Below, piece by piece: positions 1 to 12,449 of a stretch of 64,000 nt of DNA. Position numbers and translations under genes: made by a program. The DNA is taken from NCBI RefSeq assembly GCF_024763615.1, contig NC_077223.1:64232627-64296626 (forward strand), written 5' to 3'. Each line of letters starts with the position of its first letter. The stretch's first letter is position 1. Origin of the DNA: Phlebotomus papatasi (lineage: Eukaryota > Arthropoda > Insecta > Diptera > Psychodidae). The notes under the pieces are model-generated. The model made no database searches. It saw only the letters and a list, made by a program, of their open reading frames with translations, and was not told the DNA's origin.

Positions 1-2583
1 TGAGAGCTTGATTGTGATAAAAATTATATTAAGATGGATAGAGTTCACGGAGCAGAAAATAACAGAAAAGCACATGGAGTTGAATATCCTTTGTCCTTGT
101 GAATTTTACAAGAGAACAAGAGAGAATAAAAGTTTGTGAACATTTTCATGCCACCCCCACTGAAGGGAAGAAAATCTCCCTCTCTCAGGAATGGGAAGGA
201 TTTCCGAGAATGACAAAAATCCAGGTAAAATTGCAATTCCACTTTTCTGACAAATTCATCTTCTACCGATCAAAGTTTTATCCAATTAAGCTTCTCTCAC
301 CTGGCTAAGAAGTTATGCAGTATAAAATATATTAATAAAATTTCCATTACACAAAAATATATTCATCGTGCAAATTTACAAATGACACGGAGATTGAATT
401 CAATTAATTAGTTGAAAATTGCATTGAGTTTCTAGGGATGATCCAACAGAGGTGAGCATCTGTGCGAGGAAAATCTCTCGCTCTGTTATCCACCTATATT
501 TATGTAAATATCCCCTCTCAACTGGCAAATAATTGGAGTGGTATATGGAACATTTCCAGTGATTATTTTGGGGAAATACTTTTAGGGGTTACCCTGAGAT
601 AATAAGGGTTGATAATATAGAAAATATTTACAGTATCCATTACGAAATACGATGGAAATTTTCAAATCCCCTGGTATCGCACCACTCAATATGGCAAATT
701 AAATCCATACAAAATTTTCATTTGTGACTGTCCCAAATAAACACGAAAAACCAGCTGAAATGGGCTTTAATTTTGCACGATTAGTGGTTGATATTTAAAA
801 TTATTCAATATAGTCTCTTCAACTTTCTCCTCTTCATTTCAAATATAATATTTACTGTTGTTGAGGCGAAAGGAATTTTGCGATTTACCAAAATCTTACG
901 GTCTCGAAGAATCTCACCCTTAGACACCTTTAACATAATTAATTTTGAAGTGAAATACAGAACTGAGAGGATTCTGCGGAATTTCTTAAATTACACTCTG
1001 TAATTTAAATATCTATCATTGATTAAATTCGTTCAAATATTATTTTCTGGGAATTTTACAATGAATTGAATAGCACTTTTTATTAATTTTGTTTAGGTGT
1101 TCCATATAAGTAAATTGTCTTTCAAGCCCACCGCCAATATTATTCATTCAATGTTTTCTTTTAAAATGTTTCATGGTCAATTTCTTTAAAGTTCTTACTA
1201 ATCCGTATTGAAGCTAAAACATTCGGTTAGAATATTACATTATATTATTGCAAATGGTAATTAATTAATTGAATAAATAATTATAACGGTCAACTTGACG
1301 ACCCTTTTCTATAAGAAATTTTATTGCAGATGTTTTTTCTAATGCAGATACCATCTTTAAATGTCAACCGTTTTAATAATCTTGAAAAAACAAATAGGGG
1401 AACAGGGGTAGCTAATGTGATGAACGTATAATATTTTATTTTTTGATAAGCTCCGGAAAGGCGATGTTGTTAAAAGAAATTTCTCATTCTGCAACATTGC
1501 TAAAGCTTATTACGAAGAAAAAATCTCTTTTCGAACCATTTTGTGGAAATTGATTTCTAGGAAATTCTAAGAAATATTTGGGACAAATATTTACAAGGCG
1601 TGAGGTAATTTGTAACATTTTGATATGCTTTATTACTGATTCTTGTAAATATAATAAATATCTATGTGGCACAATTTTTATACAAATTTATTTTTTGAAA
1701 ACTTCTTCCGTTTAATTAGGTTCAAAAATGTAATTTAACTAAAATTAAAAAGCCTTTATTATCTTAAAAGATATGTAATTTTAAAAATTATGATGACTTA
1801 TCACACTTTGTCAATTCTCTTCTAAACAATTATTTTATTAAATATTTAACTGGTTGACTAGCTAATAAATTGATTAATAAATCACAAAAGCCACAAAAGT
1901 ATTTGCAAATCAAAAATTGGTAAAAATGTTAATACGAGAGAGATAAGTCATTTACGAATATGTAACGGATTCTTTACTGATTTCAAGACCTTCCCAAAAA
2001 AATCCAAAATTGATTGAAAAAATTGATTAGTTAAAGTTTCATCTTCAAAAATTAAAGATGTCGATTTTTTAGGTCATACATATATTTGGACGAAATGTTC
2101 ACCTGTACTACCTCCAAAACATGTTCAAAAATAAAAGAAATGGAGGAGATCCGAAAAAACATCTGGGGATATTGTTCTTTATTTGGGGTCATCTAAGAAG
2201 TTGTTATCTTCTACTGTTTAAGATTCACGAGTTTAAGGTGACGAGTTGAAAAAAAGCGGATTATATAATGGCTCTCTCTTTGACTTGGCGCAGTAAAATA
2301 ATTTTTGGTTTAGGAGTATTATTCTTTTTATTGCTGGAATGTAAAGTGTCTGTATTTTGAATTTTAAAATTTTATATTTAGCCCCTGGCTTCAAATCCAA
2401 ATAGTGGGCGATATCGGCTATCATTTTTTGAGTGACCCCCCATAAGTGAACATCATTGGGATTTCTCGGAAACGGTTCTAGTGACTTATTTTGTTTTTTT
2501 TTAACGTTACGGAAAAAATCCAGGTGAACATTTCGTCCCTACATATCTGTGACTGAAAAATTGTGAAATTCTATATGGCAAAC
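1..2583. other. Gene-free AT-rich stretch
   Basis: No open reading frame here looks like a protein. The stretch is AT-rich with many homopolymer runs. Around 1397-1620 there is weak similarity to the outer part of the repeat at 34454-34700 (a start resembling AGGGGA and the words for 'ttcgaa...attttgtgga' and 'gggacaaat'), so an old decayed copy of that family may lie there. Around 2060-2420 a segment shares phrases with the repeats at 50.5 and 54.5 kb. It is probably upstream intron of the channel gene or its 5' flank. Confidence 0.5.
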
Positions 2584-2726
2584 TTAACCCTTTACGGACA
2601 AGTGGGACACCGGTGTCCCAAAAACATTTTTTTTTACTATAGAAAGATATTTTGTCTTCTAAGTAGTCCGAAAAATTAGTTTTTAATTCTAGGACACCGG
2701 TCACCTATTCGTCTTTAAAGGGTTAA
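2584..2726. repeat. MITE-like repeat, family F copy 1
   Basis: The segment begins TTAACCCTTTA and ends TTTAAAGGGTTAA, giving terminal inverted repeats of about 12 bp. Inside is the word GGACACCGGTGTCC, itself a palindrome, and a second ACACCGGT near the right end. Related copies with 'ACCGGTG' cores lie near 13780-13935 and 42945-43080, and a fragment lies near 63935. It is a short non-autonomous element with no coding capacity. Confidence 0.6.
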
Positions 2727-2935
2727 ATTGCACTGGATCCACTGTAGGGTTCATTTTTCAACAGATTTGTTTAAAATTAGATTTAATTGAAACGATTTGT
2801 AATGTGTCACAACATGGTATCATTTTCATTTATAATTTATTTATTTAACTTTTTATATATATTTTTATGTAGGGACCAGACAGTAAGTGATATCGATTTT
2901 CAGCTTTTGATGATGCTTTCCCATAAATTGGCATT

Positions 2936-3133
2936 AGGGGGAAGTCGGGCACCTTTGAAATTTAAATTTTTCTCCTATGTTTAATTGGAACTGAGCCATA
3001 TCAAAATGTAATTTAGCTTCTCAATCTGTTTGTGCAGCTAAATTATATCACCATAAGGCTCAATTTTATTTAAAAATAGGTAAAAATCCCATATTCAAAG
3101 GTGCCCCACTTTCAAAGGCGCCTCACTTCCACC
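2936..3133. mobile_element. MITE, family A copy 1
   Basis: A roughly 200-bp inverted-repeat element. The left end reads AGGGGGAAGTCGGGCACCTT and the right end reads like its reverse complement (AAGGTGCCCCACTTT then CACTTCCACCT). The centre holds a second inverted pair around 'taatttagcttctcaa' and 'gctaaattatatca'. Copies sit at 18199-18393, 19233-19463 and 63136-63332, with split or partial copies near 23428 and 63690. No coding capacity. Confidence 0.75.
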
Positions 3134-5679
3134 TATATAGAGACTTGTTGGTCCTTTCCTTATAATCATTCCCTCCAAATGATTAATTTACTGACCAAAA
3201 ATTGTTTGTACGGAAATGACCGAAACTTAAGGGATTATTATTGGTTTTTATGTTTCATATTTTATCCATGTAATTTTCTATCACTTTGCTGGTCATGGTG
3301 TTGGAGCTTTTGCATGTAATATATAATGCATTCTTGTATCAAACTCTCCTTCTGCAAGATTGCAATATTTAAGTGGAATGTGATTTTTGGGTAGATGGTG
3401 TGCAAGAGACTGAGGAATTGAGTGTACAAAGTGCCAGAGCTAATATTTTGATAGTGTGCTGAAAAACAATATCGATCAAAGAGTAAACACAATTTCCCAG
3501 CTTTTCTTGCCATGTGGATGGGGAGTTACAGCACAAGAAAACTTTTCCATATTGCTGAATGGTGTTGAAAGGTGTTCCATAGAGAACACTTGTCTGCTGG
3601 AATATCATTTGCGTCTGGGGGAAAGGGGATATGTTTGCTGATTTCACCCTACAATCCTCTATCAGCAGAAAAATATGAATTCGAGCTGAAAACATGAAAG
3701 ATCTCCTGGGTGATCTCTCAGCATCAGAAAATACTTTTTTTCCTACCATTATTGGTACAATGTTTTTATTTACTCACTTCAGGCATCTCCTCGAGCAAAA
3801 TTACTGCAATAATCCCTAAATGAGAGGGTGATACACAGTGCCAGGGCTAAAAATACCAATAAGATTGTGAAAGAGATACAGAAATTACCATTCACGCACG
3901 AAAGGCACAACCCTCAGGGGTTGGGATATAATATTTTTAAAAAGAGTTTTAAAAATAGACTCTATAGTATGATAGGATGTTTTTCATCCACTTCAATTTC
4001 CCATGAGGCATATTTTTCTAATTAACTTATAAATTATTGTGTATTAAATGGATTAAAAAAGGTTGTATTTCTCGCTAAATTGTCCCTCTTTCAGTTACGG
4101 GTCAAATTATCAGCACTATAGCATTCATTTATCACACTAAAATTAGTCTATTTATTGGGATTGCCTTTCATTAGAATATAAATTAATGAATTAAAATAGC
4201 TCACACTGCACGCATAAATTCCCATTGGTGATAGGTATAGACTGGAATATTTCTCTAATATAGAAATTCTTGTCACAAATAATGTTTAAAGGTTTAAGAA
4301 ATGTCACAGTAAATCTGATAAAGTTGATTTATTTGACTATTTCGAGTGATTGGTGGAAACAAGCAGGAAAAACCCAACCAGACTCAAATCCCATGAGATT
4401 TTCTCTGAATTTGGAAGAAAGGACTATCAGGAACATGTTAAAGGTGTTACAATCACATTTCTTGCAATTTTCCCCATCTCACCTTTAATTCTTGTTCAGT
4501 TAGATTTCTTAGAATGCTTCCATGGAGTTTAGAAAAAAAAGACAAGGCTTGTTATCCTCAAAATCTGAGAAAGATGTTCCCATGGGAAAAGTGGCACTTT
4601 TTCTCTCGAAGTCTTAGACTCTTCTTCCTTTTTCCTAAATTCGTTTCAATAAAAACCTTATTTATGGAAAAAGAAGAAGGTTGAGGAAAATTAAGTTATA
4701 AATCGGACTCAGAGGTTAATTTTTTGGGGTTCCCCAAGACTCTCAAAGTGACATCTGTGACCATTTTACATTAATTTAGTTAATTAAATTTATTTAATTA
4801 ATTAGGTGTGGCAGTTTTACTCATTTAAACTTTTTCACAATTCTTTTGCGAAATGCATATTCCTTAACTAAGCCTTAGCGCTTCTCTTCGGTGCGATTTT
4901 CTGAAAGTATTCCTTACAGATCAAGGATTATAATGAATCACTAATATGCTAATCATACCAAACTATCTGAAAAATAAATTATTCTAATACCAATCACAAT
5001 AAGCATTTATTTTAATTCTTTCAATGTTTCTTACAAATATCATTTTGAACTTGTAAAACTTTAATCCACAAAAGAATTTGCTCATATTTGACGTAATCTT
5101 TTCAATGTGACTATCAATTTATTTTCAAGCTAACGAACACAGTGAATTAGAGAGAAAATTAAACCAATAACCGATAGTTAATTGACGCCAGATATAATTA
5201 GCGCTAATTTTCCTACCACTAATCAAAGGTTTTATTACGCTGAGTATTTGGGTTTATCATTTGAATTAGGTATGGAATAACAAAGAATCGATAATAATCC
5301 ATTAGAAGCACAAAGCCTATCCATTCTAGCGGTAGGTTGGTACTATTAATTTAGGTTTGATTGAATTACATTTCATATGTATTAAGTTTCAGATACACTA
5401 CCCGTTATATGCAAGTTAAAGGATTTATTGTGTGGAAGACAGACTTCGAATTTATTTAAGAAAGTGCTGTCATCTTTAAGATAGTTCCCAAGTTCCCTCT
5501 ATTCATTAGAAATCCACTTAAACAGTACTTATAACGACAAAAGATCCGTGGTTAGTATTTTGGTAAAAAGGACTTGTAAGAAATTTAGTGTATGAGTTAA
5601 ATTAGTTAAAAAAAATGTTTTCTTTTTTCAGTTAAAATGGTCAATAAAGTTGTAATCTTGGTCAGTACAAGAGTAGATT
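3134..5679. other. Gene-free stretch
   Basis: No recognisable gene or RNA. Open frames here are short and have no family signature. A short inverted run of taatta words lies near 4770-4805. I see no other organised structure. Confidence 0.45.
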
Positions 5680-5681
5680 CT

Positions 5682-6925
5682 TGTCGGTTATGGCACACCT
5701 TTAAGGTCAGGAAAATTCCTTAAAAACCGGTCAACATTTCGTTTCGAAATTTGTACTTTTTTGAAAAACCCTTAAGAAAAGTTCCTATTTCACATTTTTC
5801 TGGGTTTTTTTTTGGTTTAACTATGAAATACACTAATGAAAATTGAAAATCTTTTTGGATTTTTTTTTCTCTGACAAAAATTACATGGTGAAGATTTCCT
5901 ATCAACTAGGGAAAGCGGCGACGCGGCGCTCTAGTGAACGTCTCATTAGTCCTCCATTTAGTTTTTTTTTTTTTCGAAAAAAAAGTTAGGTACTTGAAAT
6001 ATTTACATATAAACGCATACAGAAAGTTTCAAGAAGCTTGGTCTTCTCTTTCTCCTCAAAAAAAAAAAAAAATCGCGGAAAATACTAAGTTTAGGTTTTT
6101 TAATTCAGGCTTCATCCTTAAGGGGTTAGATGTGTCAAGAAGACTCAAAAAACTGAAAATTTTCTAATTTTTTTTTAAAGATAATACAAAATCTATCTAA
6201 TTCAAGCTATGCATTTGTTCCTTGAATTTTCCATATAAAATTTTAAAAAATTAACCTATGGGAATTAATTTTCGCAGACCTTTTGAAAAAAAAAAACTTA
6301 TTTTTCAGTTGACAAGATTTCTCGGAGTAAGTTCATCTGAAATACAAATTGCAGATATTTTCTAATGGCTGATGAGTGAAACTCGTACTTGAAGGATGGT
6401 TTTTTTTCGTTTTGATCACAATTTATTTTACAAGACGAAACATCGTGTGAAATATATCGAAAATATTTCTTTTTGTATAAAATTCTTTTAAAAATCAAAA
6501 AGAAAGTCAAAAAAAAATTTTTGATTTTTGGATTTCCGATAAACCTTCTTTGAAAAATTTTGTCTGCCGAAAGGTAAGACTTTTCAAAAAGTCTACGAAA
6601 TCAGGTCCCGTAGGCTGAACTTTTAAAGTATTTAAATAAAAATTTCAGAAAATAATTTATTAAATATTGTAATTTTATGTTGAGAAAAAAATTGGAATAT
6701 TATGCTATTTTTTTGTTTTCTTTTTAAATTTTTTTTTACGTGACACCTCAAGTTCAAGAGAGTTGGAGACACATTATGCGGAACCTTTAAGAAAGATAGG
6801 CATGTATATTCTGATTTTATGAAATATTCCTGGTACAAAATTAGATTAGTTAAAAACAATAGTGGTCAATGTACCCGTTTGATTTCATGAAATTCTCCTA
6901 ATGTAAAACATATACCGGAACTATT
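5682..6925. repeat. Possible long relative of foldback family M
   Basis: The left edge (near 5688) reads 'ggcacaccttta' followed by 'aggtcaggaaaattc'. The right edge (near 6875-6920) reads 'ttcatgaaattctcct' and 'acatataccgga'. Together they resemble the two ends of the compact element at 42239-42507, in inverted orientation. The interior is very AT-rich with many runs of A or T and no coding signal. The boundaries and even the identity as a single element are uncertain. Confidence 0.35.
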
Positions 6926-8691
6926 AGTAATCAATTTTTTTTATCAACCAAATTTGAAATTTTGACCTACGACTTTTTTTTAATAAAATTCTGCCCATTC
7001 AGCGCTGCAGCTTTTATACATATCTCTTAAAATTTTCATCTTACCCCTAAGGACTAGACGAAATTTTTTTGACATTATCAGACAATAAAAAATATAAAAA
7101 AATAGCTCGTGTTGTTTTTTCGTATATTTGTTACTAAAGTTAGAGGTCAAATGATTTAAGATAGAGATATGAAATTTTCGAGGGAACTTCTACTCTTTTT
7201 TTGCACTGGATATGAGTTTTAGAAGATTTTTAGCATTTTCAAACCTTCTTAAGGAACCTAGAACTCGAATGACATATAGGATCTTTTATTCTTCATTATT
7301 TAAAAACATCATTTTGATGGTGTTATCATTCTTCTATGAAAAGCTATTTCTTTTCTAAAACGATTAATCAAAAGCAACATTGCTTTGAAAATCTAATCTA
7401 TTATATTTTCATTGCAGGATTACAGATAATATTCCTAACAGGAATCATTTGCCGAAGATAAGAAAATAAGCTCAACACTAGGTTCTTCTGGAAAGAAATA
7501 TTATAAAATGTATAATAAAATCGTGGCAATAATTCCTAGCAACATTACGTAGCGATTTATTCTTTCGACAGATAGTCCTAGTAGTGCTACAATCAAGTAG
7601 GATGTTCAAGTGAATAAAAATTGTTATTAAGCGCAGTTGGGCTTATGATGTGAATGATTCTTGAAGCACAAGAGTCTTATTCCAATGAAAAAGTCCAATA
7701 GCCTTTGGCAATTTGCTCTCGAGCTCATGATCTCGATATCAAATGCATTCAATAGAGTCACAAAGTTAATGGTGAGTTTTATGTGGAAACTTTAAGAGTC
7801 CTCTATTTACGGCTTGTGGGGGGGAAATAATCTCCTCCCAGATAAGAGGCATTGTGAATCTAATTTGCAACAATTGCAAGACATTCAAGCACAATTTCTC
7901 GCCTCTCTATTGATTTCCAATGGCTGCCCAATTGTCAGAATTTGCATTGGATGTAGAGAATGGAATTTGCTAAGTGGTAAAATTTGCATTTAGAATTAAT
8001 TTTACTCAACCTTCCAATAATGATTGCATTTCCTAATGGTGGAAGCTGGATGCTGACCAAATTGCCAAATTAGAGGTCTGTTGGATGAGGTTAAATAAAA
8101 GTTTAGCAAATTACCCAATTGAGGCATTTTCTATCGAATGATGGATTTATGTTGACAATTATATTTTTATGATTTAGGCACACATCATTATTATTATTTT
8201 TTTCTATGTAATAGCATCACATGGCCGGAAATCAAATAAATTATTTATGTATAAACTGATATATACCCACTCATAAAAATTGTTGCGTTTACTGGTAATG
8301 CCAAAGTTTTTTTCCTCTCTTTTTGATGGCGTCAAACGAAAATTGATAGCATTTTCCACACCCTTGATACATGCATGGCCATAGAGAAAGTGCTGCGTGA
8401 AAATTTTTGCTGATTAAATTTATTTAATTGTCATGTCATCGTTTCATGTCATCAATTTTAATGAAAAATGAGTGGCAACATATCTGAGTGTGATATGAAT
8501 TTGTTCCACATTCACACTGCAGGAACAGACCGATGCCTCTTCGTTATCTCAGTTGGAACACACCCCCTTAGTGACATCGCGATTCCCCGTTAGAACATTC
8601 TCAATCTGAAAAGAGGTAGTTTACACTGAGAGTTTCCTGGGCATCCTTTTCTTTGGCATACGGTAAATTTGTCTTTACCAGTTTATGTCCG
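6926..8691. other. Gene-free stretch
   Basis: No gene, tRNA or clear repeat recognised. Ordinary AT-rich noncoding sequence. Confidence 0.45.
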
Positions 8692-9322
8692 AGACCTAAA
8701 CACACGTATGACTTAAGCTAAGACACGGCTTACCGTAATTATAATTAAAAAAAATGATTTGAATAATTTCTCAACAGTTTCCCACTAACTGAGCCGTTTC
8801 CCGGCTTAGGGCAGAATCACATTGGCAGTAAAATACTCACCGTATTTCGTTCATTTACGCATTTTCATTGCAATTCTTACACAAATTTTTCATAACCGTA
8901 TTACCTTATCTCATATTCGGTGGCAATAGGTGAAAATAATATAAGAAAATTAAAGAAATAAAGCGAAAATTCGATAAACGGTGAGCAAAAAAATTGTAGG
9001 AGAAGTTAATCGTAGTTTTTCTTGCTCACCGTTTATCGAATTTTCGTTTTATTTCTCCAATTTTCTTATATTATTTTCACCTAGTGCCACTGAGTATGAG
9101 ATGAGGTAATACGGTAATGAGAAATTTGCGTAAGAATTGCAATGAAAATGCGTAAATTAACGAAATACAGTGAGGCTACGGCGAGCATTTAATTGTCAAT
9201 GTGATTCTGCCCTTAAGCTGAGACGGAATAGTCAGAAACTGATGGAAATGTAATCTTATCAAAATTTTAATTGCAGTTATGATGAACCGTCTCTCGAGTT
9301 AAGTTGTAAATGTGTCTAGGGT
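8692..9322. mobile_element. MITE, family E copy 1, split by a foldback
   Basis: The outer parts (8692-8808 and 9213-9322) match the ends of other E copies: 'cacacgtatgacttaagct...gacacggctta' on the left and 'ccgtctctcgagttaagttg...atgtgtctaggg' on the right. The inner 404 bp is a separate insertion (family S) that interrupts the copy at TTA. Other E copies: 38160-38385, 44226-44357, 51616-51744. Confidence 0.7.
8809..9212. mobile_element. Foldback element S with TTA target duplication
   Basis: The element begins GGGCAGAATCACATTG and ends CAATGTGATTCTGCCC. The two halves are near-complete inverted repeats of about 180 bp that meet around 8985-9030 (the word 'attcgataaacggtgagc' is mirrored at 'gctcaccgtttatcgaatt'). 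TTA flanks both ends at 8806-8808 and 9213-9215. There is no coding capacity, so mobility would depend on an enzyme supplied elsewhere. Confidence 0.8.
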
Positions 9323-9334
9323 ATTATTCTTCTT

Positions 9335-10016
9335 GTTCGGATAGAGGCGACAATGCCGGTTTCTTCATACAGTACCCAAAGTTCATGGTTCATGTTCATC
9401 CTTGTTCGGAATTCCCGTGCATAGTTATATCATGAAGATATCCGTTGAGGAACTCGTCGTTCAAAGAACAGGAGCTTCCTTACTTCTATGTGGATCAACG
9501 GTGATACTTCCAAAAACCTTACGTAATGACTGGTTTGATGATCAAGATCCTTGATCTGTCTTGATCCGTAGATGTTTTTAGATATAATGTTGACGAGAGC
9601 GTTGCAAGTTTTCTTAACCTATCAAACTAAGTTACTTGATGTCATTGGCGGTCTAGAAATTTAACTCGTGCAGACTGATATTTTTCCGAAACCTTAATGG
9701 TACGTAGCTAACCTAGTAACCATGACTTTTGTCTTGATTTCGTTGATCTTGAATCCCATCCTCTCGTCTGATGTTATTCAACGTTATTCAATGAATGTCT
9801 TTTGCACCTTGAGATTGGAGCGCTCTATAGTACTAATGTTAATCGCGTAGACCAACTTGACTAAATAAGGATTTATAATAGCTGAATAGTTTCATTTTAT
9901 TCAGATCTTCTCACGACTACTATAGGGCAAAGTTGAAAAAAATTCGAAGATAGAGCGTCATTCGCTAGTGTATACACTTAGGACCCAAGTATACTCAGAC
10001 GGATCATCGAGAATAT
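9335..10016 (-). pseudogene. LINE reverse transcriptase remnant, 3' part
   Basis: Read on the minus strand, this stretch gives broken pieces of the C-terminal half of a non-LTR retrotransposon reverse transcriptase. A phrase like GFKINEIKTKVMV (near 9765-9730) matches the usual LK.N..KTKVM motif. Further along, a phrase like IIKPVIT followed by a broken YG..S (near 9545-9490) matches the region usually reading YK..I.PV..YGSE. Frames shift several times and stops are frequent, so this is a decayed copy. It continues as 10495-11018 beyond a later insertion. The LINE clade was not determined. Confidence 0.6.
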
Positions 10017-10025
10017 TTAGTCATA

Positions 10026-10485
10026 GATCACAGATTACAATGGAGCGGTTCCTCGCGGAACCGCTGCACCCAGGCCTCCTTTTGGGCCTATTATGCATAT
10101 ATCGTCGGTTCCGAAGAAGACTATTGTAAGTCCAAAATGTAAACTTTACAGGAAAGAGGTTTAAAGTTTGACAGCTAAAATTTATTTTCATTAATTTCAC
10201 TGCAATTAGTATACTTTCAGCTTTTGAAACTATTTCATCATACTTACGCATTGAATATCTTCTAGTTAACACTACTTTTAAATTAATTATAGCAAAATTG
10301 TAGGCAAAAAACTCAATAATTGGACACGCTGATTTTAAGTTTTTTTCTTGTAACTATTGCAGGAATATCTTAATCAACATAAAATTTTGTGGGGATATAG
10401 ATCTAAGGTTTCTGCATCCAATGATATCATCTTTTTATACTATTGTAAGTAGACTTACAATAGTCTTCTTCGGAACCGACGATAT
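10026..10485. mobile_element. 460-bp insertion with 9-bp target duplication
   Basis: The 9-mer TTAGTCATA occurs at 10017-10025 and again at 10486-10494, directly bordering this segment, as expected for a target-site duplication. The segment splits the LINE remnant. It contains a perfect 32-bp inverted repeat (10099-10130 with 10454-10485, beginning ATATCGTCGGTTCCG). Near its left end are two compact hairpins, agcggttcc/ggaaccgct and aggcct/gggcct type. The left terminus itself is not the partner of the right one, so the structure may be composite or asymmetrical. Confidence 0.65.
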
Positions 10486-10494
10486 TTAGTCATA

Positions 10495-11018
10495 CTCTGA
10501 GGTTATGTGTTTCTCGATTATAGATGTCCTTTACAGATTAAATAATCTCGAGAATCAGGCTGTGTCTTATTTAGACCAAAAAGCACTCGACTTTTCTCCT
10601 ATCTCCCGGTCTTATAATACGTTGATTTGGAGATGATCATCTTCATTAACCTTATCAGCTTTTGTCAGCTTATCAAATCGAAATAGCATTTCAAAAGGCT
10701 AATCTGCCGACCATGTCATAGGCCTGTCTGAAGTCTACAAGCAGCTGATGTGTTGAGATATTGTGCTCCCAGTACTTTCATATTCACAGTATTTGACGAA
10801 TATTAAAGAGCTGATCAATAGTTAATTACATATGCCGGAAACGTGCCTTGTAGTCTTTAATGGATCTTTCACAATATCGCTTCAGTCAATTCAATGTCAA
10901 TGTTATCAGGCTCTTGCACATGTAGTATCCAGGAGCGCTGTTCTCCTGTAGTACATGTAGTACTGTGGTACTTACGATAGTGCGTCCTAGTCCACCGGCT
11001 TCTGCTCTGTTGTAAAAA
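10495..11018 (-). pseudogene. LINE reverse transcriptase remnant, catalytic part
   Basis: On the minus strand this segment gives a phrase like TIDQLFNIRQI (near 10820-10785), then HNISTHQLLVDFRQAYDMV (near 10770-10715). The latter matches the F.DF..A(F/Y)D block that carries a catalytic aspartate of LINE reverse transcriptases. Several frame breaks and stops follow. It is the upstream continuation of the remnant at 9335-10016 on that strand. It is non-functional as seen. Confidence 0.7.
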
Positions 11019-11023
11019 ATGAT

Positions 11024-11229
11024 AGGGGAAAGCGCACTACTTTCGGACGATTTATGCTTCGCACAAAACTTTTTTTTTTCAAAGTGTTATAAATAAATTT
11101 GACCCATTATAATATTATATTTTAGTAGGTAGTTCAATGCCTCAAATTTTCAGAAAAGAGCTATGGGTGAAATCCACAAGAAACAAAGAGAAAAAAATAA
11201 ATTGTCCGAAGGTAGTGTGCTTTCCCCTA
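11024..11229. mobile_element. MITE, family C copy 1
   Basis: About 205 bp. The left end reads AGGGGAAAGCGCACTAC then TTTCGGAC, and the right end reads GTCCGAAGGTAGTGTGC then TTTCCCCT, an inverted pair. The centre matches 35063-35270 and 36667-36889 ('caaatttgacccattata', 'ttcaatgcctcaaattttcag', 'gggtgaaatccaca'). A more diverged copy is at 42000-42218. Open frames through these copies are artefacts. Confidence 0.75.
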
Positions 11230-12449
11230 GATAATCGAAAGGCAGAAAAGAATATGGCTGCAAACGGTTTGGATGACGACACTAATTCTTGGACAGATGT
11301 GTCCGAAGGAAATACGCTAAATGAAGTTAGGTGAGACAGCATGCATGTAAAGCTAGTGAAACACAGAGCAAATGACATTTTCAATAGCATCTACAGTTTA
11401 ATCCGTAGAATCTGGGAAACGGAACTGACGCCAGATCATTCGAACATGGCGCTTAATTTACTAACTTACAAATAGGTGTTTTTGCTAAATTTCTATTCTT
11501 GACTAAACAAATTTTATAGAACACTGAGCATAATGGAGCTAAACTTCTAATTAAAATTCTGATAACCATAAAATTAGTTGAAATAACCAGAGCTACTACT
11601 TTCAGTATTCACAGTGCACCACCATCCCTATCATACTGAGCGAGCACCCAAATATATTAGTCTGAGTAACTGGCATGGGATCAACCATGACAGAATGCGT
11701 CCATTGTATTGTTTCACACTACCAAAAAACCATCGGGACTCCCACTTTGGATCCACTGGTAGATTAAATTAGGCAAAAAAGCTCTGTGTGCAGCAGGTTA
11801 ATGAAATTAAAAGATTATAATCTGGATGTTGTGCACAAAAAGCTCCTTTTTCCCCTCTACATTTCATATTCCAAATATCACTCACCAAATTATATTTCTG
11901 TTGACGTGCAATTCTTCAGTGAAGGTGTCCATTTTAAATTAAATTTTCGTCTGGGCGACAACTTTAATTGGCATGATGGAGGGATTATCTCAAGTTACGG
12001 AACACTTTAATGAAATTCATACTACTATAGACAATCTTGAGATATATTGTCAAATGATGTGGTTCCATAAATTTCCACAAAATGGGAATTGCTGAAAATT
12101 TACAGTCTTGCATTTCAAATTAATATCACTCTCACGTAATTGCATTCTAAGTTCAAACAAGTATCTATCCGATCTATCCAAAGTTACATATCGTATAATA
12201 AAGGAAAATTTTTGTGTTTGACATGCAGAACATTTCATGACATTTGCAATTATTATTCATATCAAGCTATTTGTTTGTTTATTCACAGCATTATATAGTT
12301 CGAAAATTAGTTTGTTATCAGTTATATAGGTTTGAAGTTTGATTATTTAGGGGAGATGATACTAAATTCATCAAAAAAGAGGAAAAGTATTGGGCTGCAT
12401 TAAAAAGGTTATTTTTTCGAATATTTATAAGGGAAACTAGACTTTCAAC
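11230..12449. other. Gene-free stretch
   Basis: No gene recognised. A 74-codon open frame at 11786-12010 has no signature I know and uses a non-ATG start in the available reading, so I do not call it. Confidence 0.4.

Noticed and set aside
11137..11390. Overlapping frames on both strands at 11.1-11.4 kb
   Set aside because: They run through MITE C copy 1 and its flank. Copies elsewhere do not keep the frame.
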